DNA of 64,000 nt from Epiperipatus broadwayi (Eukaryota > Onychophora > Udeonychophora > Euonychophora > Peripatidae). Numbering within the stretch: the first letter of the stretch is position 1; each line of letters starts with the position of its first letter. Below are positions 54,226 through 64,000 of this stretch, piece after piece. The notes below the pieces were generated by a model. The model worked only from the letters and a program-made list of their open reading frames with translations. It ran no database searches and was not told where the DNA came from. The stretch lies in assembly GCA_028023455.1 (NCBI GenBank), contig JAQFVV010012446.1, forward strand, positions 992,001 to 1,056,000, read 5' to 3'. The translations under genes and the position numbers were made by a program.

Positions 54226-55370
54226 CTACAAAAAAAAAAAACAACATTAAAACTAAATACATAGATTATTAAATTAAAATTAGTTATGAACCATTTTTAA
54301 GTAAATAAAATATTCACATTTATGAGTTATGAATTACCAAACTGAGCGAACTTTTGAATACTATGTTACAGACTTGTAAAATTATGAACATATATGGCAA
54401 TCAGATACAGTAAGAGTTACGTATGATTGAAAAAATATTACATAGAACAAAAAAAGGTAATAGTATGAATACTGAACCCTACCGCTTGATGGCGCTCTTT
54501 TTCGCCCAATGCACACCAATATACCGATTTATGGGCCGTCGGTTTCTTTACAGAATTCTATGGTACAGAAAATTTTTTTTTTTTCACTTTCTATACATAA
54601 AACTCGTATGTTTTTTTTTTTCTTTTAAATTATTGACTTTTTTTTTTTATTTTATTTTGAAATATCGGTTTCTTTACATAATACTACGGAAAAGGAAATT
54701 TTTTTTTTTTACTCCTTTTTATACATAAAACTCGTACTTTTTTTTTTTTGCCTTTTTAATAAACAAACACCACTTTAATTTTAGATGATAGAGGGGGGTT
54801 GGTTTGCTTGGTTTACTTTTAAATTATCGCCTTTTTTTTTGGATTTTGAGCTTCTTTTTTAAAGCCTTAAACAATTCAGTTTTAATTAATAAACCAACTG
54901 TTGGTTTTTAGAGGGTGTGGGGGGGGGGGTTTGAATTTTAATTCTCATCTTTTAGTATCTTTTGCTGATGAATTGGAAACTTCACATATTAAAATCTTCG
55001 AATATAGAGATAGATTAACAAAATATACGAATTATTGGAGGGGAGTTGTTGTTGGAAAGCCTTATTAATCAATTCATTTTTAATAAACCAACAGTTGGTT
55101 TTTAGAGGGTGGAGGGGTATTGGTTTGATTTTTAATTATCGTCTTTTATTTTCTTATTATGAGGTGTTTTTTTTTTAAAAAAAAAAAAAATATTTACACT
55201 ACCGAAACCATTATGTGATAGCGAGAAGTTCTTCCTTTATTTTTTGCCTTTTTCAAAAAACCTTAATTAAAGCAGTTCCGTTTTTTTTTTTTTAAAAAAA
55301 TTATTTCATTAAGGGGGGGGATGGGGAGTTATGGTTTGTTTGACTCCAATAGGAGATTGAGCCTCAAAGC
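54226..55370. repeat. T-rich region with duplicated blocks and GTTGG dyads
   Basis: CGGTTTCTTTACA ... ATACATAAAACTCGTA occurs at 54540 and 54666 (126-bp period). AATAAACCAAC(T/A)GTTGG, TTTTTAGAGGGTG and a G-run occur at about 54890 and 55085, each holding the palindrome AACCAACNGTTGGTT. Looks like decayed transposon sequence rather than coding DNA. Confidence 0.65.
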
Positions 55371-55379
55371 TGTAAGTAA

Positions 55380-55970
55380 CGAGATTTTGCAGCCGTCCAA
55401 CCAATTTCCCTTACTCAGAACCCAGGTGCGCTTGCAGGAGTGTCAACGGAATTCCCCAGACCTAGTAGGTGACTAAAACCATGCTCCTCCCGCAAACGCA
55501 TAGCTTCGCATCTGGCAGGATGTTTGTTCTCTTTCTGGAAAAACACAACAGCGTCAACTTCTGTGGCTGGCAATTCACTCCCCTTCAACCAATTTTGAAC
55601 ACTTACCGTGCCGACATTTTACTGTTCTCGCACGAATTCACGCGTAAACGTGGATTAGCACGTGAACTTGGCAGAACTCTGCTGAAAACCCTAACCGTCA
55701 GGTTGTGTGCAGTTCAAAATCATAGGGAAGTGTGCGTGACGGCCTGACAATTCTTAATATGTAATACTAAATCCACTATGCTTTAAATTTTTCGACAAAT
55801 ACGGACGCCATCTAATCATACCGTAGCAAAAGTTGAATTGCGCTCACTTGAGGAATACTGTCGAAGTCAATGGGTGTAGTATTTCGTTACATAATCGTAG
55901 GATACATCGCCCTCTAGGCAGCCTGTTACGACTCTAAACAACACCGTTGTAGTGTTAGCCGTGGTAAAGT
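55380..55970 (-). promoter_or_regulatory. CpG-rich candidate promoter
   Basis: Roughly 35-40 CpG in about 600 bases, while neighbouring kilobases have very few. Contains CACGTG (E-box, about 55659), TTCACGCGTAAACGTGG and CTCF-like sites (55804-55814, 55906-55920). In - sense it lies directly upstream of an ATG with a strong splice donor. Transcription in the opposite (+) direction is equally possible: a 92-codon + frame (55469-55747) starts here but shows no domain. Confidence 0.5.
55607..55617 (-). CDS. Candidate alternative first coding exon (ATG plus donor)
   Basis: On the - strand: AAAATGTCGGCACG followed by GTAAGTG. Start context is good and the donor is consensus. The 11 coding bases (Met-Ser-Ala-Arg, split) end in phase 2, exactly the phase needed by the exon at 54225-54094, giving MSARRERIK. 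If used it would make a SAFB-like protein of 324 residues without SAP domain and RRM. A chance ATG-donor pair cannot be excluded. Confidence 0.4.
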
Positions 55971-57396
55971 GCTTCATTTTGGTAATAAAATGAAAATAAT
56001 TGATCTTAATTTTGAAATTAAAAAAATTAGTTTTCTTATTCTCACTGAAATACAATATCAACATGTCAATTTGCGAAGAAGAATAGTTAGTTATTTTTGT
56101 AGCATTAAATTTATGAGATTATCTAAACAAACAGAATGTTCCAGTAACAGTAACATCAGAAAGCATAAAACTTATATAAACACATAAGCAAAAATGATGT
56201 CATTTATTGCAAGTAAAGAGATAGTTGTATAAATTCAAAAATCATCATGAACTTAAGATGCATCAACGCAGCATGAAAGGCTTGCAGATTTTTAGAAATG
56301 TTTAATTGCAACAAAACTGACAGTCCTGGAAGATGATCCCCGAATGAAAATAAATTCACAAAATAATAAAATAGGTGAAAAGCTTTAAGCAACTGATAGA
56401 CAAATTAATCTTCATATCAAATAATACCATCAAGCTACAAGGCATTTACTAATTTAACAACTATATTCTCAATACAACAAAAAAAAAAAAATGCTGGGTT
56501 ACAATTATTCTACTTATGAAATAGTTCCACAATTGTTTAATCCAATGACAAAAAGAGGAAATTCTAAATCTACTATTATGCAATGCACCTGATCATTATG
56601 AATCTGTTGTTATGAAGATGTAAAGAATCCAAATACTATTTTGCTGATATATTCACTTGAAAAGTTTATAGCTAGATGTTAAAGATCCATATACAATGGC
56701 TATTTTTTGATGAGTTTAAATATAAACTCTATCACTGAATTATTGAAATGATAGAAATCATTAACTATTACAAAAGCAATAACATTTATAAAAAGCAGCA
56801 AGAGATGAATTAAAATTAAAAACTGTAAATGCATAGTGGAAGGATCTATGAAGTGAGGTTATGAATGAATTTGAAAATTTTCTAAAATATAATGGAAAAG
56901 TTAAAAAAGTATTCAAACAGATTACATTGAAGCTCATAAAAAATTCTACTGTACTAAGTTAAAAGGCTCTAATGGGTTAATAGCAGAACAAAAAGGAAAA
57001 AAAACTGAGGGCACTGCAATTGTTATAGAAATTTAGTGAAATATTTGATTGCGCAGAATCTAAAGAAAATTATGACCCTTCAATAGAGCAGTATTAAAAA
57101 ATGTATTGATATAACAAAATAAAAAAAAAACATCAATTTTTGCTTTAACCATTTTTCCAGGTTCACCAAAAAGAAAAATTTATCTTACCTGATGTTCCAA
57201 AAGCACCAGTTCTGGCATAAAATCAGATCAATAGTCAAATATTATATCAAAATGGCCACAATATTAACCTTATAAATACATTATAATTGTCTTCATTATC
57301 AGTTTTTATCACAAAAAAGAATGAAGACAGTAAGTTTTTTTGCATTTTGAAATGAAAGAATAATCAGGTAAACAATGCCACACCTATGCCTATATT
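55971..57396. other. AT-rich non-coding DNA
   Basis: No gene recognised. Confidence 0.5.
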
Positions 57397-57498
57397 TTTT
57401 TTTTCTCATGTGTCATAGCATCAGCCGGGAAGCGAACCTGCTAATCCGGAACAACTGCTTGTAAAATAGCTGTCGCTGACCTCTCGACCACCAATGCT
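57397..57498 (-). mobile_element. tRNA-derived SINE, family 1, copy 3
   Basis: On the - strand: ATTGGTGGTCGAGAGGTCAG, then TTTTACAAGCAGTTGTTCCG, GCAGGTTCGCTTCCCGGC and TGACACATGAGAAAAAAAA. Same design and length as the copy at 26939. Confidence 0.8.
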
Positions 57499-58774
57499 CA
57501 TATGCCTATATTTGGGTGATGTACATTTCATTGCTGCATATACATAGATAACATGTTTTTTCAGCCCATTACTGCTCCTTATCATATCTGTATTATCACT
57601 TTCTATTTTTATGGTAATAATTTTAGTTGAAATCTTAATGTAGAAAAATGCATATCTTTTCAAAAAAATAAACATTTTTCAAATGACAAAATCTCAAAAT
57701 ATTTAAATATTAATATGTAATCATGTATTAAACATTTAATTATTAATGTTATATATTTTTGACTTGTAACTTTGAATCTATTTAAAAAGTAAGACATATC
57801 TTTTATAAATTCATTTTTCTCTTGTATGTTTATTTAATTAACCATTCCTGTGTGCATAATGCAGTGCTTACATTTTTTCCCCTGATATTGCCAGTTGTCA
57901 GCTTCAATTTAAAATTGCATGTAAATTGTACACACTATGAAATGCTAAGTCTATCATCGAGTTTCATTTTTCTATGATAAAATTTTATGATTTTTTCAAA
58001 GTAGCGCCATTTGATTTCTTTATGGTTTAGTGTTTACCAAAAAATTTTTAGAGAATAATGATTTATTCAACTAATTCAAGCATTATAATAGTTTTAGTGA
58101 TTTCTAAGCAATAGTAGTAGTTATGGTTCCCTTAAAGCAAAAAAAAAAATTAACAAGCCATCTTAGTTCTCAAGTGCAGTGATTATCTTAACTGCACATC
58201 GTATTTTTTTTTCCTGATCAGAAATTAGGAAACATATTAGAACATTTTAATGCCATATTGTTTTGCCATTGATTTATCACATATATAAAATTTGAACAAA
58301 TTCTACTGGATATAATGAACTTATCAAGTCAAAATTTAATCTAATCTGATAAAAACAAACAACTGAAAAGCATATACAGCTATATTTAAAGAAGTTAAAT
58401 TTCTATGTGATGAAAGAAATTTTACAGAAGCCATTGTATGAATATTCAAATGTAGTACAAGTGTAGTAATTTAATTGTCTAAAACTCAAAGTTAAAAGCC
58501 TTCAGAACCTAAATATGAATTTAAACAATATATGTGAAGGAATCATTTAATAATATTATAACCAATTTATGAACAACATTTTTAGAAAGGGCATAAACTA
58601 GGGCATTAGCAAAGCATCTTGTATCCCATAAAAGAATTATATATATGGATATTAGGTATCATCTGAACTCAATTTTTCAAGTTAGCCGTAATAGTCACAA
58701 AAATATAAACAAAAACTGTAGTTTTTTCTGCATAAGTTCTGAATTGTTTTAAAAATTAGGTCAAAAGATGTTTT
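57499..58774. other. AT-rich non-coding DNA
   Basis: No gene recognised. Confidence 0.5.
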
Positions 58775-61275
58775 ATCCACTGTCATCATCATCAACCATT
58801 ATCGATCCACTACAGGATAAGATCTCTCCAAGTTCAATCTATCTTCTCCAATCTCTAACCTTTCTTCTCTACATCAAAGAGAACACTTCCTTATTTTATC
58901 CACCCCTTTCACATGTGGTCTTTTTCAAGACCTTTTACAATCTCTTAGAATCCAGTTTAAGATTTTACCTGTCTATCTATTATCATCCCTTGTAACAATA
59001 TGTCCAGCCCAACTCAACTTCAGACTCTTTAATTCTTTCAATGATGTCAATAACATCTGTTTGTTCTTTCACTCATGTATTTTGTTTTCAATCTCTTCTT
59101 GTTCCTAATATGTACCTTCAATATTTTGTTGATTGGTCTAAAGTCGCTGTGTTGCTCTTCTATTAAGTCTTGGATCCATAAGTAAAAATTGGTAAAACAC
59201 ATTTATTAAAAACCTTTTTCAAACACACAGTCATATTTCCTTTTAATATTGTTATTTCCACTAAAAGCACTCCAACCAAGTTTATTTCAATGATTAATAT
59301 CATCCATTATGTTGCCATCTGTAATAATAATTTGATAAAAGTATTTGTAGTTGTTATTTCCATCTTTTGAGAAATTCAATTGAACATTACTTTAGACTTT
59401 TTAATAGTTATTTTTATGTCCTACTTTCTTACTTTCATCTAATAACATTTGCAAAATTCCCTGAAGTTCTAAAGCATTATTTGCAAAAACAACTATATCT
59501 GCAAAATCTAGATTACTTAAATAATCTCCTTTAGTTTTACTCTCTTAGTTTGCCATTTTAATCCACAAAATGCTTCTTGCAAAACTGCTATAAAACGTTT
59601 TGCAGATATGGAGTCACCTTATCGTACATTTTAGTATCATTATGTAATCTAATTGTTGCAGTTGTATTTTTATAAATATTCTTCAGAATATGACAATATC
59701 CTGAGTGTATACCCTGGAGATTTAATGCTTTTATCATTAAAGAAATGCTTATAGAATTAAATGTCTTTTCATAATCTATTAAATCCAAAACATAATGTCA
59801 ACTCATATTCATTAATCCTTTCTATAACTTCTCTTAATATTTGTATATGTATGATCTATTGTACTAAAACCACTTTTAAATGCAGCTTGTTTTCTTTTGA
59901 TTGGTTGAAATCCAAAGTTCTCTGAAGAATTGTAATTATCTTGGTAAAAATTTTATATAAATTGATAATTTTTAATATCTTTATCACCTTTTTAAAATAT
60001 TAATATTAATACTGCATTCGTCCAGTCATTTCATACATCTTTACCATTTAGACATTTGGTATATAACTATGCCATTTTTTTTTTTCTATTTCTTCACCTG
60101 TTTCTAATTCAGAAGATATAGTAGTTAAAGGAGGTACTTTTCCTTGTTCTTTACTGTTATATAATTCTTGATAGAACTCTTTTACACATTTCATGATGTT
60201 GTCTCTCTTTTTAGTACTACCAATACCAAGATGCTGTTTTACAATTTTAAGATTTTTATTGTCTTCTATAGTTTTCCTTGCTAGTTCACAATTATATTTG
60301 CTATTATTATTATCAACCCTTTTTCACACCACTTTACAAAATTCAAGATATTCAATCCTTTTTAAAAACATCATTTTTATATACTTTCATATTCCTTCTT
60401 TTTTTCATAAATTGTCTTATCTCAGAAAAACTTTTACTGGACAATTGCTGCCTTTTTGAACCAGCTATCTTTGTTGTAGTTTTTAAAAGTGTATCAGTTA
60501 TCTTCCTATTAATTTCATTCAAATCTGAATCATGTTCAAAATCTGTTAATATTTGAAAATGATTTGCAAGTTCTAATTTAAATTCATTGTAATGTTTGTG
60601 AAGATTAAGAATATCAACTGTGAATATTGTTTTTCTTAATAATTTTTCTCTCTTCTCTAGTTTTGCATTAACAAGTATCTTATATCTTACTAATCAATGA
60701 TCACTTTATTAAGAACATTACAATCTTGAAATACATATTTTGTGTTAGTCAAAATATAATCAAATTTTGCTGTACCCTCTTGCATTTAACATTTTTCCCA
60801 AAAAAGAGAATTTGTAATATAGTTTTTCTTTTTCTGCAAACTCCACAAATTATTGTTCCCTCTCATTTCTATCACCATAACCAAATTTACATATAGCAAT
60901 TTCACCTTTCAATTGTTTACCAATTCTAATATTCAAGTCACCCATGACAATTTTCAAATGTTTGGTCTGAGCAAAAGCTTTTTGTATAACCATATAAAAA
61001 TCCTCTACTTCTTCACAGTGAGAAGTTGTTGGGGAATATATCTCAATTATCTGTATTGATATCTGCTATTAAGTTGAATAACTGATCTTATTACTGTCAG
61101 ATTCACCATCAATCTACACAATGTTGTTCTTCCACTAATTTATAATAAATCCTACTCCATTTGTATTTCCAATGTTTGTTCCTTTGTAATACAGTGCATG
61201 TCCACTTTTTAAATAGTCTATTCACTTTTTCTTCTAACTTTACCAACTCCAATAATGTCCCATTCAATATGAATA
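58775..61275 (-). mobile_element. RTE-like non-LTR retrotransposon, about 2.5 kb, endonuclease and RT remnants
   Basis: Read on the - strand. An APE-type endonuclease segment (ALYYKGTNIGNTNGVGF around 61145-61200; VMGDLNIRIGKQLKGEI around 60905-60955; FGYGDRNERE) is followed by RT (LDLIDYEKTFNSISIS, GYCHILKNIYKNTTATIRL around 59640-59790; LQEAFCGLKW; KKSKVMF). The C-terminal Trp-rich tail follows, ending in a short GATGATGATGA tail at about 58782-58795. Several stops and frameshifts make it inactive. The RT wording matches the copy at 1-1000 almost residue by residue in places (GYCHxLKNIYKN). Confidence 0.9.
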
Positions 61276-62819
61276 TCTTAATACAAGTAAAATAAACAAT
61301 ATGCAGTTCTATGTAAAATGTTTAAAAACAAATGACAAAAAAAAATTAATCTTTCACATCAACATGTATATCCTTAATCTTTCACATAAACATGAATATC
61401 CAATAAAAAATTAAATCCCCAAAAAGGCATATTCATATACAAAAATGAAAAACACAATTGCCATAAAACATACAGTTGCTGTGGAAAATATACATTTCAC
61501 CTTGAACTTTTGAGTAAAAGCATTGCTTTTCTACAATTTATTGCTGTCTACTATTTGCTTGTGGATTACATGGCTTACTTTTTCTATTGTACTTGATAAA
61601 TCTTTATCTATTTTCAAACTACAAAAGTTTTGTAATTTAATTTTTTATAATAGCGTTGTTTTAACCACATTACTAATTTAATTTACTGGGAAACACTTGT
61701 ATAAAATTATACTTATTACGAGTATTTTTTTATCATTGTGCACATTTTGCTCTAAATGTATTTTTTCCAATTTTGTTTCCTAAATATATTACTTTCACAA
61801 GAAATTTTGGTTTCAATTTTTGACAAAAAATATGAATTTAATCTATTAGTTTTTCCTCTGCCTCATTGATATGTGAATAATGGCTTCATCATATGAATAG
61901 AGTATAAGCAGTATTAGTACATAATGTTTAAATTTAAATAATCTTTTTTAAGCAACAAACAAAGAAATGTAATAAAATTGCAAATAAATGAAGCGGTGAT
62001 GAAGAAATCTACCGCAAAAAAAGTTTAATACATCACACTATTTAAAAACCATTTTCATCATATTTAGTGATAAACTACACCAAAATATAATTGAATATAT
62101 ATACATCATATTAATATTTTCATAATAAAAGTAATTGCAAAGCTTATTTTTCATAAATAATATTCTCACAAAAAAAAAAAAACAACCATTCATTATAAAA
62201 TACATGTAATGAAGAATTTTATTCTTATTTAAATGTATTCACTAAGACAAGAGGTCTTTTGCTTTATGAAATTTTAGATTAACAGTAAAAAAAAAAAAAA
62301 AACATTATAAAAACATTATGAGTAAAAATTAAATTATAAAGTGTTTTTTTTTTTCCTTGATTCAATTTTAATGACTCAATACAGCTATTGTACCCAATAA
62401 AATCTTGAAAATTAATGGGGAGTAGGGCGTGAATTGTATGAACTTATTAAAAAAAAAAAAATTATGCATTATATTTGTACAAATACTAATGATTTGTTTA
62501 ATAATAAGCTTGGTAAAACCTTTCTTCATTAATTACCAGAATATTAATATCTGCAACACAATTTTATACAGAATGTTAAAAGAGATATGGATAAATTGAG
62601 GAATGAAAAGAGGTAGAGATTTTATGATTTTTTTACGTTTAGATTTTCCTAAAGAAAATGCTTTTATTAAAGTATGGAATAAAAAAATAAAAAAAATAAA
62701 AAAAAATAAGAAGAATTGAAAAAATGACTAGTTAATAAAAAATTTTAAAAAGTACATTTGCATTTTTGTTTTCTTGAATATATAATGTTTCATAATATTT
62801 TCTTTCGGTAGAGTTCTGT
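61276..62819. other. AT-rich non-coding DNA
   Basis: Poly-A tracts near 62168, 62288 and 62450. No gene recognised. Confidence 0.5.
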
Positions 62820-64000
62820 TCTATCGTGTCAGCCGCTTGATGACGCTATTTCTAGCAATTAGCTAGAAATATGCAGTTTACCTGGCCACAACCAAACTGA
62901 CTGCTTTCTTTCTACAATAAAACACAGAAGGAGTCAGTTTACTCGGTTGCTGCTGTGGCTTTTTTTTATGCTAAAAGCACAAAAAATGCCTTCAATGGCT
63001 GCCGTAGTTGCTTGTGTTACGCACTTAATCATAATGCTATGTTGTCTATTTTCACTACAGTATCATGTGAGGGTGTGCTGACTATATCGTGTCTAAATAA
63101 TTGAACTTTTTAGGTCCAAAGACTTTTTTTTTTTATGTGAACTGACCTACTGGTACCTTCTAACAGTTTTAATAGTGTTGTCACTCCATCAGGACTGTGT
63201 AACCCTCACAAATTGGATTTTAGATGCAGCACAGCACTATTTCGCAGATCCAATGAAAATAACATATTCCCAAGAAATCATCCGAGACAAGTAAGATGGC
63301 TGCTTTGAACTCTGAAAATTGCCAATTGCCAGATACCGGAGTCTGCTTTCATTTTAATAGTTTGTTATAATTATTAACTTTAGTGAGTAAATTGCAATCT
63401 AATTTACCTTTTTCCCCAAAACGCAGTGTATGATTAATTACTGTCCAAAAAAGGGAGAAAACTTACCTTTTATTTTTTATTAATATCACACACATACACA
63501 TCCAAACAAGCCCATCTCTGATTAATTACTGTCCCAAGAAGTCAAAGTCGGCTTTCATTTTAAATATTTTGTGGAAGTTGTAATATAATTGACTTTTGAT
63601 TTCAAAACAGTGTCTGATTAATTAATGTCCCAAAAAGGCTAAAATTTACTCTTATTTTCTATTAAAAAAGGAACATAACTTTTGATATCCACATACATCT
63701 GATTAATTCCTGCCCAAAAGTCTCTATAATGTATTATTATTTGCTGTTAAAAAGTAACGTAATTTTTTATCGACACACACACAAAAAGCCAGTCTTTGAT
63801 TAATTACTGTCCCTAAAAGTCCAAAAAAATCGGCTTTCAGTTTCAAATTTTGTTTGAATTTTTTAATTTTATGTAAATTGTAATATAATTTACTTTTATT
63901 TCCTATTCCAAAAATAAAGTCAATAGTTCTATAGACTCGCTGACCCGGGAACGTTATATTTATGGGTTTTTGCTTAGCATCAAACGGCAGACACGATAGA
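62820..64000. mobile_element. DNA transposon with TIRs (right end at the window edge)
   Basis: TCTATCGTGTCAGCCGCTTG (62820) is mirrored at the window end: the last bases, reversed, read TCTATCGTGTCTGCCGTTTG. Matching 16-20-bp TIRs define an element of at least 1181 bp. The interior has no transposase frame but holds a 90-bp array. The flanking duplication on the right is outside the window. Confidence 0.75.
63425..63900 (+). repeat. Five degenerate units of about 90 bp, alternating in type
   Basis: TGATTAATTACTGTCCCAAA-like starts at 63431, 63519, 63615, 63700 and 63797 (spacings 88, 96, 85, 97). Odd units are preceded by CAGTGT or CAGTCT and even units by CATCT, so the true period is a dimer of about 183 bp. 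Confidence 0.8.

Noticed and set aside
55469-55747. 92-codon + strand frame as a gene
   Set aside because: No recognisable domain; CpG-rich DNA has few chance stops, and the opposite strand has the better start-donor signal.

Overview
The window looks like a stretch of a large, AT-rich animal nuclear genome with multi-kilobase introns, dense transposon debris and many poly-A/poly-T tracts. The spliced protein-coding genes and the non-LTR retroelement families are those found in metazoans. An arthropod is my best guess, but the sequence alone does not fix the taxon. There are no rRNA genes, no convincing functional tRNA genes, no CRISPR arrays and no prokaryotic operons.

Two conserved cellular genes converge. 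On the + strand, positions 4843-36779 hold a complete six-exon gene for VPS72/YL1, the H2A.Z-binding subunit of SWR1/SRCAP- and TIP60-type chromatin remodellers (344 codons before the stop, about 32 kb genomic). On the - strand, positions 54225-45834 hold the 3' half of a SAFB/SLTM-family nuclear RNA/DNA-binding protein: three phase-compatible exons giving about 320 residues that end in the family's Arg-Arg-Tyr. A CpG-rich patch at 55380-55970 sits 1.4 kb upstream of the first visible SAFB exon. It contains an ATG followed after 11 coding bases by a consensus splice donor in the right phase, so it may be an internal promoter and alternative first exon. The convergent 3' ends are separated by about 9 kb of AT-rich intergenic sequence (36780-45833).

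Layout by region: 1-4842, a truncated RTE-like retroelement and non-coding DNA; 4843-36779, VPS72, whose introns carry two non-LTR retroelement families, foldback MITEs, a pogo-like element, two LTR-like repeats and two tRNA-derived SINE families; 36780-45833, intergenic; 45834-54225, SAFB-like exons; 54226-55970, low-complexity repeats and the CpG-rich candidate promoter; 58775-61275, a 2.5-kb RTE-like element on the - strand with endonuclease and reverse transcriptase remnants; 62820-64000, a DNA transposon with matching terminal inverted repeats and an internal array of about 90-bp units.

The most notable unexplained signal is a repeat family (copies near 8.2, 8.7, 12.3 and 19.1 kb) that carries a 40-nt motif with the layout of a minimal type I hammerhead ribozyme: helix I, CTGANGA, helix II, GAAA, very short helix III, GTC. 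Helix II shows compensatory changes between copies. Three other repeat loci (2.6, 13.3 and 23.2 kb) and one more palindrome (27.9 kb) carry the CTGANGA/stem/GAAAC half of the same core. This suggests hammerhead-bearing Penelope-like elements or retrozyme-like elements, and non-autonomous derivatives of them, in this genome.
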